Below, one piece after another: positions 38,645 to 48,389 of a stretch of 64,000 nucleotides of DNA. The notes below the pieces were generated by a model. That model searched no databases. It had not been told where the DNA came from and saw nothing but the letters and a program-made list of their open reading frames with translations. This stretch comes from Gemmatimonadaceae bacterium (lineage in GTDB: Bacteria; Gemmatimonadota; Gemmatimonadetes; Gemmatimonadales; Gemmatimonadaceae), in NCBI GenBank assembly GCA_036273715.1, contig DASUHB010000011.1, forward strand, positions 124,001-188,000. Direction: 5' to 3'. Numbering within the stretch: position 1 is the first letter of the stretch; the number at the start of each line of letters is the position of its first letter. Position numbers and translations under genes: made by a program.

Positions 38645-38676
38645 GCGTTAGGCGGGCGGCGCGTTAGGCTGGCGGC
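38645..38676. repeat. Tandem 16-base repeat built on GTTAGGC
   Basis: Two head-to-tail 16-base units (38645-38660 and 38661-38676) differ by one base. Each contains GCGTTAGGC. They sit between the convergent OCD-like and oxidase genes, and the second copy supplies the TAA stop of the oxidase. Confidence 0.8.
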
Positions 38677-39815
38677 GCGTCCGCCGCGAACCGCGACAGC
38701 CGGAACGGCGCGACGTCGACCGCCGGGCTCGTACCTAACGCAAGATCGGCCAGCGCCTCGCCGATCGCCGGCGCGAACTTGAAGCCGTGCCCGGAGCACG
38801 CGCTGGCGACGATCACCTGGGGTGCGCCCGGATGCGCATCGATCACGAAGTGCCCGTCCGGCGTGTTGGTGTAGAGACACGCCGCGCTCTCGCTCACGAT
38901 GCCCGCCGCGTCATGCAGGTATCGATCGACCAGCGAGAGCGCCGCAGCCTGCTCCTCGCGCGAGGCCGGCGCGACGGACTCGTCGGGATCGACCGTTGCG
39001 CCTTGATGGTGCAGCGCAGCCTTGAGCCCGTCGCCGACATCGGGGATGACGTAGAACATGCGCCCGGGAGCGTATTCCCAGATCGCGACCGGGAGATGTC
39101 GCGCCCCCACCCGCTCGGGATGTTTGCGCGGGGTGATCCAGTGGATCACTTGCCGCTCGACGACGAGAGGGACGCCGAGTGCCGGAGCGAGCGGCGCGAG
39201 CCACGCGCCCGCGGCGAGAATGACGCGACGCGCATGGTACACGCGGTGGTCGGTCGTAACAGTCACCGACGCCGACGATGCGTCCCAGCGCAGCGCGCGT
39301 TCCCCGGTCTCGAGCACCGCGCCATGCTCGCGCGCGGCCGCGCGCAGAGACTCGACGCATCGCTCGGGAAACAGGATGCCCGCGCGATGCTCGTGCACGC
39401 CCACGGTGCCGTTGGGCGGCGCGAGCGCCGGGAACCGGCGTTTGAGCTCCTGCGCGTCGAACACCTCGTGCTCGACGCCGTGCTCGCGGGCGCTCCGGAG
39501 CGCGCCGGACACGAGCACGCCGTCCGGCGCGCCTAACGTAAGTCCGCCGGTCCGCCGGAACAGCGGACGGCCCGTATGGCGCTCGAGCTCCGCCCACAGA
39601 TGGTACGCCCGCCGAACGAGCGGCACGTACGCCGGGTGCTCGAAGTACGCCTCGCGGATGATCCGGGTGCGTCCGTGCGACGATCCGTGCGCGTGCGGCG
39701 GCGCCCACCGGTCGATCGCGGTCACGCGCACGCCGCGACGCGCGAGCGCATAGGCCGCGGCGCTTCCCATTGCCCCGGCGCCGATCACCATCACGTCGCA
39801 CCCGGTCGCGGTCAC
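38664..39815 (-). CDS. FAD-dependent sarcosine/N-methyl amino-acid oxidase
   Basis: The 383-residue flavoprotein resembles monomeric sarcosine oxidase and N-methyltryptophan oxidase. The N-terminal dinucleotide motif is VMVIGAGAMGSAAAYALARRG. The segment HAHGSSHGRTRIIREAYFEHP precedes the covalent-FAD region, and SACSGHGFKFAPAIGEALADLAL matches the C-terminal signature in which the conserved cysteine carries FAD. It demethylates an N-methyl amino acid to formaldehyde, amino acid and peroxide. The GTG start at 39815 overlaps the aceK stop as GTGA; the longer frame is aceK shadow. Confidence 0.9.
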   Translation of the reverse strand: MTATGCDVMVIGAGAMGSAAAYALARRGVRVTAIDRWAPPHAHGSSHGRTRIIREAYFEHPAYVPLVRRAYHLWAELERHTGRPLFRRTGGLTLGAPDGVLVSGALRSAREHGVEHEVFDAQELKRRFPALAPPNGTVGVHEHRAGILFPERCVESLRAAAREHGAVLETGERALRWDASSASVTVTTDHRVYHARRVILAAGAWLAPLAPALGVPLVVERQVIHWITPRKHPERVGARHLPVAIWEYAPGRMFYVIPDVGDGLKAALHHQGATVDPDESVAPASREEQAAALSLVDRYLHDAAGIVSESAACLYTNTPDGHFVIDAHPGAPQVIVASACSGHGFKFAPAIGEALADLALGTSPAVDVAPFRLSRFAADAPPA

Positions 39816-41542
39816 GTGTGACGCAGCCGCCTCGACTCGGGGTACGGGAACACGTCCGGCATGTCGCCGTGACGTTGCCGCTCCTGCATCGATTGCCAGA
39901 ACTCGACGGTGAACAGATCGCCATGACGCTGCAGGAATCGCTTGCGGAGCTTGCCGGGCGGCACCATGAACGCCTCGAACTCTTCGGGGAAGACGTCGTT
40001 CTCGCCCACGTAGTACCATGGCTCAGCGGCCATCTCCTGCTCGGGCGTTTGCGGCTGCGGCAGGCGCCGGAACACACAATCGGTGAGGAGCGACAACTCA
40101 TCGTAGTCGTAGAAGATCACGCGTCCGTGGCGGCTCACGCCGAAATTCTTCATCAGCATGTCGCCGGTGAAAATATTCGCCGCGGCGAGATCCTTGATGG
40201 CGGTGCCGTAGTCGAGCATCGCGAGCGCCGCGTCGTACGGCGACTCATCGCGCAGGTAGACGTTGAGCGGCGTGACGCGCCGCTCGGTGTACAGATGCCT
40301 AACGACGACGTGGTCGCCGCGGAGCTCGACGCTCGACGGCGCCGCATCGAGCAGGTGCGCCAGCAGCGGCTCGCTGAAGCAGCCGCGCGGCAGGTCGAGG
40401 TGTTCGAACTCCTGGGCGTCCGCCAGGCGGCCCACGCGGTCGCGCACGAACACGAACTGGTACTTGTCCATCACGCGCCGCCGGGTGGTGCGCTTCGGAT
40501 GGCCGAAGCGGTCCCTGATGATCTTGAACACGACGTTGAGCGACGGCAGCGTGAACACGCTCATCACGAGGCCCTGCTCGCCGGGCGCGAACTCGAAACG
40601 CGCGCCGGGCGCCGCGAGGTGCGCGACCAGCGTCCGATAGAGCTCGGTCTTGCCGTGCTTGTTGAACCCGATCGAGTTGTACAACTCGTCGATGCGCTTG
40701 AGCGGCATGATCCCGTGGAGAAAATCGACCACTGCGTGCGGGCGCGCGATCTCGACGAGGAAATACGACCAGCTGAACCCGAAGACGATGCTCGCCTCGT
40801 CCTCGCTCAGCAGCACCGCATCCACGTAGATGCCCTCGTCGCCGTTGAGCAGCGGCAGCAGCAGCGGGAGCGCCGGCTTGTCGTCGTCGCGCAGCAAGCG
40901 GCCGACGAGATAGGCGCCTTTGTTGCGGAAGAACGGCGCCTCGAGCACCTCGATCGCGTCGAAGCCTAACGCACTCCGCAGCGTGAGCAGCTCGGCGTCG
41001 ATGCGCTCGGCGACCCGCTCGGCGTCGCCGTCCATGTCGCGCCACCGCGCCACATCCCACGACAGATCGTGGAGCATGCGCCGAACGACGTCGGCCGTGT
41101 CGTCCCGCCACGCATAGCGCCGCGTGACCGGCGGACCGTCGTCAATGTCGCCGGGCTCGTTGTCGGGGAAAACGTATTCGACCAACGGATTCACACCGAC
41201 CGTCGAGAAAATGCGCCGCGTCACGGAATTGAAAAAGCTCTCCGCGATCTCGCAGTCGGCGCGCTCGGCGATGAGGGCGCCGTGCATCCATTTTATTTCT
41301 TCCCACGTTACGACGTCGGTGACGCAATCGCCCAACATGGCGCGCGTCTGTGCCAGCACCATGTCCACGTGTTGCTTGTAGAGCACGATCCGCTCCGAGG
41401 CATCGCGCTGCGCGTCGCGCCATTCGCGCCGCACGAAATGCTCGGACGCGCGTCGCGTGATGGCGCGGAAGCGGCTCTGGTAGGCGTCGTACGCCTCGTG
41501 AATCGCCGTCGCCACGGCCTCGACGTTCCCGTTGCCGTTCAT
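39812..41542 (-). CDS. aceK: Isocitrate dehydrogenase kinase/phosphatase
   Basis: AceK reversibly phosphorylates isocitrate dehydrogenase and so sets the split between the TCA cycle and the glyoxylate shunt. The 576-residue length and segments such as [31 protein letters not shown] and [17 protein letters not shown] match the family along its length. The AceK kinase core is recognisable in [22 protein letters not shown] and [10 protein letters not shown]. The start is the ATG at 41542 rather than a GTG five codons earlier. It is divergent from its substrate gene icd with a 60-base spacer. Confidence 0.95.
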   Translation of the reverse strand: MNGNGNVEAVATAIHEAYDAYQSRFRAITRRASEHFVRREWRDAQRDASERIVLYKQHVDMVLAQTRAMLGDCVTDVVTWEEIKWMHGALIAERADCEIAESFFNSVTRRIFSTVGVNPLVEYVFPDNEPGDIDDGPPVTRRYAWRDDTADVVRRMLHDLSWDVARWRDMDGDAERVAERIDAELLTLRSALGFDAIEVLEAPFFRNKGAYLVGRLLRDDDKPALPLLLPLLNGDEGIYVDAVLLSEDEASIVFGFSWSYFLVEIARPHAVVDFLHGIMPLKRIDELYNSIGFNKHGKTELYRTLVAHLAAPGARFEFAPGEQGLVMSVFTLPSLNVVFKIIRDRFGHPKRTTRRRVMDKYQFVFVRDRVGRLADAQEFEHLDLPRGCFSEPLLAHLLDAAPSSVELRGDHVVVRHLYTERRVTPLNVYLRDESPYDAALAMLDYGTAIKDLAAANIFTGDMLMKNFGVSRHGRVIFYDYDELSLLTDCVFRRLPQPQTPEQEMAAEPWYYVGENDVFPEEFEAFMVPPGKLRKRFLQRHGDLFTVEFWQSMQERQRHGDMPDVFPYPESRRLRHT

Positions 41543-41602
41543 GACACCCGACGTCACTTTTCAGGAGTTCCAACGCATACCGACGACTGCCCAGGGAGCA
41601 TC

Positions 41603-42856
41603 ATGTCGACCTCCACCGTGTCCGAATACAAGCACCTTGCACCGGCCGACGGCGAGCCGATCACCATGCGCGATGGTAAGCTGTCCGTGCCCACCGAGCC
41701 CATCATTCCGTTCATCGAAGGCGACGGCACCGGGCCTGACATCTGGCGCGCCTCACAACTCGTGCTCGATGGCGCGGTCCGCATAGCGTACGGCTCAAAG
41801 CGTCGCATTGCGTGGTTCGAGGTGCTGGCCGGCGAGAAATCCAAGAATGTGCTCAATACGTGGCTGCCTGAGGAAACGGTGGCCGCGATCTCGAAATATC
41901 TGGTCGCAATCAAAGGACCGCTCACGACGCCGGTCGGCGGCGGATTCCGCTCGCTCAACGTCGCGCTGCGCCAGCAACTCGATCTGTACGCCTGCGTGCG
42001 ACCCGTGCGCTGGTTCGAGGGTGTGCCCTCACCGGTCAAGGCGCCGCAGGATGTGAACATGGTGATCTTCCGCGAGAATACGGAAGACATCTACGCCGGC
42101 ATCGAGTACAAGGCGCGCTCACCGGAAGCCGAGAAGCTCATCCGGTTTCTGCGCGACGAGCTGGGGGCGCGCACCATTCGCTTTCCGGACTCCAGCGGCA
42201 TCGGCATCAAGCCGATCTCAGAGGAAGGCAGCAAGCGTCTGGTGCGGGCGGCGATCGACTATGCCATCGCCCAGCGGCTCCCGAGCGTGACCCTGGTGCA
42301 CAAGGGGAACATCATGAAGTACACGGAAGGCGCGTTCCGCGACTGGGGCTACGAGACGGCGCGCCAGGAGTACGGCGCCACGGAGCTCGACGGCGGCCCG
42401 TGGCTCAAGCTGCCTAACGGACCGGTGATCAAGGACGTGATCGCCGACGCGTTCCTGCAGCAGATTCTCCTGCGGCCCAAGGATTACAGCGTGATCGCGA
42501 CGCCCAACTTGAACGGCGACTACATCTCGGACGCGCTGGCGGCGCAGGTCGGCGGCATCGGCATCGCCCCCGGCGCGAACATCAACTATCTCACCGGTCA
42601 CGCCGTGTTCGAAGCCACGCACGGCACGGCGCCCAAGTACGCGGGCCAGGACAAGGTAAACCCGGGCTCGCTGATTCTGAGCGGCGAGATGATGCTCCGC
42701 TATCTGGGGTGGCCGGAGGCAGCGGATCTGATCGTCCGCTCGCTCGAGAAGACGATCGCGCAGAAGCGCGTGACGTACGATTTCGAGCGGTTGATGCCCG
42801 GCTCGACGCTGCTCAAGACGAGCGAGTTCGCGAAGGCAATGGTGGAGAACATGTAG
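41603..42856 (+). CDS. icd: NADP-type isocitrate dehydrogenase, AceK target
   Basis: The 417-residue enzyme oxidises isocitrate to 2-oxoglutarate. Substrate-binding residues are in [14 protein letters not shown] and [11 protein letters not shown], and the coenzyme site follows [16 protein letters not shown]. The AceK phosphorylation serine of the E. coli enzyme is conserved as S117 in [19 protein letters not shown] precedes the ATG at 41603; the frame is open upstream through aceK but is not coding there. A strong hairpin terminator follows. Confidence 0.96.
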   Translation: MSTSTVSEYKHLAPADGEPITMRDGKLSVPTEPIIPFIEGDGTGPDIWRASQLVLDGAVRIAYGSKRRIAWFEVLAGEKSKNVLNTWLPEETVAAISKYLVAIKGPLTTPVGGGFRSLNVALRQQLDLYACVRPVRWFEGVPSPVKAPQDVNMVIFRENTEDIYAGIEYKARSPEAEKLIRFLRDELGARTIRFPDSSGIGIKPISEEGSKRLVRAAIDYAIAQRLPSVTLVHKGNIMKYTEGAFRDWGYETARQEYGATELDGGPWLKLPNGPVIKDVIADAFLQQILLRPKDYSVIATPNLNGDYISDALAAQVGGIGIAPGANINYLTGHAVFEATHGTAPKYAGQDKVNPGSLILSGEMMLRYLGWPEAADLIVRSLEKTIAQKRVTYDFERLMPGSTLLKTSEFAKAMVENM

Positions 42857-42878
42857 TTCCGCAATGTTGCCGTATGCG

Positions 42879-42907
42879 AAAACGGCGGCCTAACGGGCCG
42901 CCGTTTT
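42879..42907. terminator. Bidirectional terminator after icd and susD
   Basis: A perfect 12-base stem, AAAACGGCGGCC (42879-42890) and GGCCGCCGTTTT (42896-42907), closes the loop TAACG. The AAAA and TTTT ends give a short U tail on each strand, so it can serve both converging genes. The stem end and loop together form a CCTAACG motif. Confidence 0.85.
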
Positions 42908-42930
42908 CATTGTACAGCGCTTCCCTGCTC

Positions 42931-44274
42931 TCAGTGCGACAGGTTCGGGTTGTTCGCCCGCTCGATGTCGGGCAGCTTGAGGCAGAGCCCCGAACCGTCG
43001 GGCCCGTACTGGCCGCCGTTCCGATACGGCGATCCGGGCGCCGGCTGCAGGGACAGGTTGTTGCGGATGACGTCGTACAGGCGCTGGCCCTCGAGGAACA
43101 ACTCCCTGCTCCGTTCCTCGATGACCTGCGCGAGCACCGATGCCTGGTCCGTCGCGCCGCTGTACGCCGGCAGCCCGGCGCGCGCGTGCAGCGCGTTGAT
43201 GATGGTGATCGCGCTGGCCGGATCGCCGTCGCGGACATCGGCTTCGGCGATGATCAGCTGGGCCTCGGACCACTTGGCGATCGGAATGGGCGTGCTCACA
43301 TCCGCGTACTTGAGCTGTTGCCATTCGTGCACGCCGGATTCGGATGGCGGCGCCGGAAAGGAGTCCGTCGGCACGCGCGGATCGGCCACGCCGTCGTAGG
43401 TCATGTGTTGATAGCGCGGACCAACGGAGGACGCGATGGCTGTTCCATTGTTCTCCGCCCAGACACGATTCTCGCGCCGCACCGTGGTCGCCGACGCCGT
43501 CGAGACGTGTTCGTAATTCACGTCCGTGATTTGCTGGGCGTCCGCTTTTGCGGCGTCCCACAGGCCCTGATCCAACTCCGCACGCGCCCGGCCTATGTAC
43601 GCCATCTCGAGCGCGTCCTGGTTGTTACCCGACGATTGCGCCGTGGTGATCGCCAGGGTGAACGACGAATCGGCGGACTGGAACATCTGCTGCGGCGTCA
43701 GCTCCGTCCCGTACGTGATCGTGCCATCCGGGTTGAGCGTCGAGATGACCGACGAGCAGAACATTTCGCCTAACTGAATCCGCGCGTAGCCGGCGTACGC
43801 GGCCAGCGTCGCGATGAGGCTGTCGCGGCTGACGCCCGAGGGCATCTGGTCGTCGGTCGTGCTCTGGAGGAGGCGGAGGACGTTGTCGGCCGACTCGCGG
43901 GCGCGATTCGACGGAATGTACGTCCCTTCGTCATCGCAATCGGCGATGGCGTAGAGCTCCTGGTCCGTGGGCACCACGCGCTTGTCGTACACCCAGCGCG
44001 CGGCCGTTTCGGTTGCGTCCTCGAGCTCGTCGGTCAGCTCGCCGCCGACGATGATGAACGAGCCTAACGCGCAATCGAAGTCGCCGATGGCGCCGTTGGT
44101 CAGGAGGATTGCGTTGGCCGGCGTTTCGAGCGGGCCCGCCGGAATGCGGCTCGGCACGGGCACGTCGAGCAGGCTGTCACAGGCGGCGAGCGCGCCGAGG
44201 AGGAGCGCCGCGCCGAACAGCACGATTCCCTGTCGCGACCGCCGCGCCGTGGTGGTACTCTGCGAGAGTTTCAT
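42931..44274 (-). CDS. SusD/RagB-like substrate-binding outer-membrane lipoprotein
   Basis: The 447-residue protein has a lipoprotein signal ending in the lipobox LLLGALAAC. The TPR-like helical fold of SusD follows. Typical SusD features are the N-terminal SLLDVPVPSRIP, the RARAELDQGLWDAAKADAQ helix pair and the C-terminal VIEERSRELFLEGQRLYDVIRN. SusD sits on top of the SusC pore and hands over ligand. The ligand is unknown; no glycoside hydrolase or peptidase accompanies the pair. It starts 29 bases after susC. Confidence 0.9.
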   Translation of the reverse strand: MKLSQSTTTARRSRQGIVLFGAALLLGALAACDSLLDVPVPSRIPAGPLETPANAILLTNGAIGDFDCALGSFIIVGGELTDELEDATETAARWVYDKRVVPTDQELYAIADCDDEGTYIPSNRARESADNVLRLLQSTTDDQMPSGVSRDSLIATLAAYAGYARIQLGEMFCSSVISTLNPDGTITYGTELTPQQMFQSADSSFTLAITTAQSSGNNQDALEMAYIGRARAELDQGLWDAAKADAQQITDVNYEHVSTASATTVRRENRVWAENNGTAIASSVGPRYQHMTYDGVADPRVPTDSFPAPPSESGVHEWQQLKYADVSTPIPIAKWSEAQLIIAEADVRDGDPASAITIINALHARAGLPAYSGATDQASVLAQVIEERSRELFLEGQRLYDVIRNNLSLQPAPGSPYRNGGQYGPDGSGLCLKLPDIERANNPNLSH

Positions 44275-44303
44275 GAGAGTTGTCGGCTGAGTGAGGTCGT
44301 CGG

Positions 44304-47300
44304 TCAGAACGTGAGATTCAAAGTCAGCAGGAACGACGAGAGCGTCGGGGTCACCGTCTGCTCCCAGGCGACGCTCGTGCCACGCGATCCACCGAGGAAC
44401 TGCGCGGTCGGGTCGAGGCCCTTGTATCCCGTCCAGGTCGCCAGGTTGCGGCCCGCGAACGTGAGCGACGCCGTGCGGGCGTGCAGCTTCGCGGCCATGT
44501 CCTCGGACAACATGTAGGACGCCGAGACTTCGCCTAACCGGAAGAAGCCGGCGTTGCTGATCAGATACGACGGAATGCCTTCCTGCGCGCCGGCCACCAC
44601 GATCGGGTTGCCGTGCACGGGGTCGGCGAGATCCTTGCACAGACCGCCCAATTCGAAATAGCAGCGGATGCGCGCGTTGCCGTCGAGCTTCTGGAAGTTG
44701 AGTTGATAATCGACCGTCCCGTACAGCTTGAGGCGCTTCCACAACGTGAACGTGGACGTGAACGCGCCCTCCTTCGTCGGCACGCTCGAGCCCTGGTAGA
44801 CGTTAGGCGCGTCCGAGCAGTCGACCTGGCCGCCGTGGCCGTCGGCGCACATGATGTCATACGCCATGCCTGTCGGATCGACCTTCGCGCTCACGACCTT
44901 GCGCAGGAACCACGCGCCGACCGGGAATCCGTTGATGTCTTCCTGGTACGTGCCCGGAGAGATCGACGTCACGCCGGAAATGCCGAGGCTGATGATCTTG
45001 TTCGTGTTGTGCGAGAACGACACGGCCGCGTCCCACTGGAAATTCTCGCGGCGCATCGGCGTGACATTGAGCACGACCTCTTCGCCGGAGTTCTTGATGT
45101 GGCCGGCGTTCACGAGCATGTCGGACCCGAATCCGACCGACGGCGCGACCTGCTGGTCGAGAATCGCGTTGTCGGTGTTCTTGTTGTAGTACGTGAACTC
45201 GAGGCCGACGCGATCGTTGAGGAAGCTGCTCTCGAAGCCGGTCTCGAACTCCTTGCCGCGCTCCGGGCCCAGCTTGGGATTGCCTAACGTGAGCGCCGTG
45301 ACCGCCGGCTGATCGCCCGGGCCGGTGACCGGCGCGTACGTCCGGAGCGCCGAGAACTGGTCGGGCTGCTGACCCGTCTCGCCGTACGCGGCACGCAGAC
45401 GGAGCGAGTTGAGCCAGTCGGCGTGGAAGAACGGCTCATCGCTGATCACCCACGAGAGGCTGGCCTTCGGATAGTACGCCCGCTTGAAGTCGGCGCCGAA
45501 TGCGCTGTTCTTGTCCGACCGCAACGCGAGCGTCAGGTAGCGGCGATCCTTCCAGCCGATCGTCTCCTGCGCGTAGAAGCCGAGCGTGTTGTTCTCGGTC
45601 ACGTCCTGACCGGTGCTCAGCCCCGTGGTGAGTGCGTTGATCGCGGTGAGCCCCTGCGCCGGGAAGACGGATCCCGAGGCGCTCACGAACTCGTACTTCT
45701 TCGTGTAATACTGTGCGCCCACCGACGACGCGAAGTTGAAGTCGGACAACCCGAACTTCGCAGTGGCCGCGTAATCGTACGTGCGGAACCCGTCGGTGTT
45801 GTTCGTCTGGTTCTTGTAGCCTAACGCATCGGTGCCGATGCCCGTGTTGAGCAGCGAGTCGATGCGTAACGCCAGCTCGACGTCCATCGTGTTCACCTGG
45901 TCGGCCCCGAGGATCAAGCGCTGTGTGAACCAGCTGGTGGGCTGATGCGTGAACGTGATGCTGCCGGTGAACCGATTGATGTCCTGGAACATGTGATACT
46001 CTTCGTTGTACTGCCACGGCAGCGAACTGCCGAAGCCGTACGCTCCCGGATCGGAGACGGACGCCGGGTCCATGAGCATCGTCGTCCACGGAATACCGCC
46101 GTAGCCGGCTTCCGGCGCGAGGTTGGTCCGCCCGGTCTGATAGCCCATGTGCGTTTCGACCTTGAACTTCGAGCTGGGCTGTACCGTCAGGTTCGCGCGG
46201 AAATTCTCGCGATGGAGATCGTTGTCCTGCTCGGCGCCATCATCCCGTTCGCTCGTCGCCGACACATAGTACTGAAAGACGTCGGTCCCGCCGCCCAGGC
46301 CCGCGCGATACTTGCGCGTGTAGCCGTTCTGGAAGATGTCGTTGCCGGTGTGCGCCTTGTACGCATCGTTGAGCTGCGTGAAGTCGATCGACTTGAGCTG
46401 GCCGTCCACCATGTTCCAGTTCGTTGGCCAACGCCCCTGCGGGTTCATCACGAAGTTGGTGCCCTGCGTCACCGTGAACTCGTACCGCGTCGGGCCGGCA
46501 GCGCCTTGCTTGGTGACGATCTGGATGACGCCGTTCGACGCCTCCGTTCCATAGAGCGTGGCGGCCGAGGGACCGCGAATGACTTCGACTTTGGAGATTT
46601 CCTCGGGGTCGATGTCATTCCAGCGTGAGATGGAGCTCGAGCCGAAGGCCTGATTGACCGGGCCGGTGGCCTGGTCGTTGTCCATGCGCACGCCGTCCAC
46701 GTAAATGAGCGGCGTTTGCGTCAAGTCGAAGCTCGAGATGCCGCGCACGCGGATCTTGGCGCCGGTGCCGACCTGGCCCGAGCCTTCGATCACGTCGACG
46801 TTAGGCGCGCGGCCGTTGAGCAGATCCTGGAAGCTCTGGATCGGCGCGACTTCCTGAATGCGCGTCGCATCGATGGTGGTCACCGCGTTGCCGATTTCGC
46901 GCTTGGTCGCTGCGCCGGCGGTCGCGGTGACGACGACTTCGTCGAGGCTGGTCGCGCGCGGCTCGAGCACGAAGGCGACGGCGGTGTCGCCGACAGTCAC
47001 GGTCTTGGTTTGGGACGCGTAGCCGATACGGCGCGCGATGACCGTCGCCGAGGTGCCGGTCGCGCCGTGGATGCGAAAGTGGCCGCTGATGTCCGTGAGC
47101 GCGCCGAGCGTGGTGCCCTGGACGAAAATCTGGGCGCCGGCGATCGGCTGATTGTTCGCCTTGTCGGTAACAGTACCGGCGATGTTGCCCTGGGCGAGGG
47201 CGGCGCCGGCCGCGCCCAACTCGAGCGCGAGCGCCAGCGAGGCCACGCGCGTGAGCAGGCCCGCCGCGGATCGCACGCCGCCGAAGCGACGTCGCGTGCG

Positions 47301-47327
47301 GCGTGGAACAGACGGTGAAACAAGCAT
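44304..47327 (-). CDS. SusC/RagA-like TonB-dependent outer-membrane transporter
   Basis: The 1007-residue receptor has a signal peptide (to about residue 45), then a carboxypeptidase-regulatory-like domain (IAGTVTDKANNQPIAGAQIFV). A plug follows with the SusC signature RVRGISSFDLTQTPLIYVDG, then a 22-strand barrel ending in the terminal phenylalanine LLTLNLTF. Uptake would need TonB (a candidate at 26.5 kb). GGAGG lies about ten bases before the ATG at 47327. The frame is open upstream to 47483 through the promoter and is not coding there. It heads the susC-susD operon. Confidence 0.93.
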   Translation of the reverse strand: MLVSPSVPRRTRRRFGGVRSAAGLLTRVASLALALELGAAGAALAQGNIAGTVTDKANNQPIAGAQIFVQGTTLGALTDISGHFRIHGATGTSATVIARRIGYASQTKTVTVGDTAVAFVLEPRATSLDEVVVTATAGAATKREIGNAVTTIDATRIQEVAPIQSFQDLLNGRAPNVDVIEGSGQVGTGAKIRVRGISSFDLTQTPLIYVDGVRMDNDQATGPVNQAFGSSSISRWNDIDPEEISKVEVIRGPSAATLYGTEASNGVIQIVTKQGAAGPTRYEFTVTQGTNFVMNPQGRWPTNWNMVDGQLKSIDFTQLNDAYKAHTGNDIFQNGYTRKYRAGLGGGTDVFQYYVSATSERDDGAEQDNDLHRENFRANLTVQPSSKFKVETHMGYQTGRTNLAPEAGYGGIPWTTMLMDPASVSDPGAYGFGSSLPWQYNEEYHMFQDINRFTGSITFTHQPTSWFTQRLILGADQVNTMDVELALRIDSLLNTGIGTDALGYKNQTNNTDGFRTYDYAATAKFGLSDFNFASSVGAQYYTKKYEFVSASGSVFPAQGLTAINALTTGLSTGQDVTENNTLGFYAQETIGWKDRRYLTLALRSDKNSAFGADFKRAYYPKASLSWVISDEPFFHADWLNSLRLRAAYGETGQQPDQFSALRTYAPVTGPGDQPAVTALTLGNPKLGPERGKEFETGFESSFLNDRVGLEFTYYNKNTDNAILDQQVAPSVGFGSDMLVNAGHIKNSGEEVVLNVTPMRRENFQWDAAVSFSHNTNKIISLGISGVTSISPGTYQEDINGFPVGAWFLRKVVSAKVDPTGMAYDIMCADGHGGQVDCSDAPNVYQGSSVPTKEGAFTSTFTLWKRLKLYGTVDYQLNFQKLDGNARIRCYFELGGLCKDLADPVHGNPIVVAGAQEGIPSYLISNAGFFRLGEVSASYMLSEDMAAKLHARTASLTFAGRNLATWTGYKGLDPTAQFLGGSRGTSVAWEQTVTPTLSSFLLTLNLTF

Positions 47328-47406
47328 GGAAGAGATCCTCCGAAGGGGAATCGGAAGGGGCGGCAGCGTGGTGCTGGTGTGCAATGCTGAATGCAGTGCG
47401 GGGGAC

Positions 47407-47434
47407 AATATACGACCGGACAAGCGGCCGCAAA
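47407..47434 (-). promoter_or_regulatory. Candidate promoter of susC-susD
   Basis: On the minus strand TTTGCG (47434-47429) and TATATT (47412-47407) are separated by 16 bases. They would start transcription about 75 bases before the susC ATG. TATATT is the most AT-rich hexamer of the gap. Confidence 0.5.
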
Positions 47435-47556
47435 CCTCCTGGATGGGGTGATCGCTATGTGACCTGTGGCGAGCGCCGACCAAGGAATGTCGGCTAAAGT
47501 ATCCCGTGCTACAAACCGCGCAAGATCACTCGCGACGCTCTTACGTCCGAGAGATG

Positions 47557-47588
47557 AAAAAAAGCGCGATCGCCCCTGACGATCGCGC
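47557..47588 (-). terminator. Intrinsic terminator after the small membrane-protein gene
   Basis: On the minus strand a perfect nine-base stem, GCGCGATCG with CGATCGCGC (47564-47572 and 47580-47588), is followed by seven T (47563-47557). It lies 37 bases after the stop of the 95-residue membrane protein and isolates it from susC. Confidence 0.88.
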
Positions 47589-47625
47589 CTTCCCTACGCG
47601 GCCCCTCTCCCGCTCACTTACTCGA

Positions 47626-47913
47626 CTACGGCTCCAGTAACCCCGCCGTCCCCTTGCGAATGTCGCGCGCGCCGTGCGCGACTCCCGTCCCAACTGCCAC
47701 ACCAAACAGCAACACCGCTCCAATGCCCACCGCCGGCAACAACCACGCGACCGGTGCCGCGACCAGCGCCGCGACGAGTCCCGAGATGTATGGGGTAGTC
47801 CGGCGCTGCGCCGCGTCCACGTAGCGCAACCGCGTGCGCACAAAATGCCGACTGTTCACGTAGCCGATCACCACAGCGGCGCCAGTTAACGCCAAGCTTA
47901 GGATGCCAAGCAT
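47626..47913 (-). CDS. Small three-helix membrane protein
   Basis: The 95-residue protein has hydrophobic segments at about 3-19, 43-60 and 62-80 and a charged C-terminus. The ATG at 47913 has a strong GAGGAGG ribosome-binding site. An intrinsic terminator follows the stop, so this is a real transcription unit. I do not recognise the family. The second and third helices are joined by a short GIG turn, suggesting a hairpin in the membrane. Confidence 0.75.
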   Translation of the reverse strand: MLGILSLALTGAAVVIGYVNSRHFVRTRLRYVDAAQRRTTPYISGLVAALVAAPVAWLLPAVGIGAVLLFGVAVGTGVAHGARDIRKGTAGLLEP

Positions 47914-47970
47914 GTCGCACCTCCTCTGGCATCTCTACGCGGCGCGCGACCGCCAGGTTTCCGGCGCCGA

Positions 47971-48159
47971 CTACTTCTTCACCATGATCGTCCAATCGCC
48001 GCGTCCCTTGAGCGAGATGTACTCGCCGTTGGGACCGAGCAACGACTCACGATCGCTTCGAAGCACGCCGCGCGCAACGAACCGTCCCTCGCGATCCTTC
48101 ACGAGGATCTCACAGCCGGGTTCGAGCTCGGCGAGCTGCCACTCCAACTCCGATTTCAT
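47971..48159 (-). CDS. Small soluble protein of unknown function
   Basis: The 62-residue product starts at an ATG with GAGGGAG eight bases upstream. It is predicted all-beta after a short acidic helix (ELEWQLAELEPGCEIL), with alternating segments RFVARGVLRSD, YISLKGRGDWTIMVKK. It could be an SH3-like or OB-like small domain, but no family is recognised. It is on the same strand as the 95-residue membrane protein, 57 bases upstream, so the two may form one transcript. Confidence 0.65.
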   Translation of the reverse strand: MKSELEWQLAELEPGCEILVKDREGRFVARGVLRSDRESLLGPNGEYISLKGRGDWTIMVKK

Positions 48160-48389
48160 CGTGTCTCCCTCGCCGCGTCGCCGCCAGGAATTTCCGCCAC
48201 CAGTACCTCACCAAGGCAGACGACGCGCGCAACCGGGGGTTAACAGCCACGAGAGCCCTCGGGCACAAATACTTCCCAATGCGGAGCCGCCATCTGGCGA
48301 TTGCTCGACGCGAGAGCCAGGCGTCCATCTCGTGGCGGAGCGACGCGCGCCCCGCCGTTCGCGCGCCTAGTCCTTTGTCAGCACACGAC

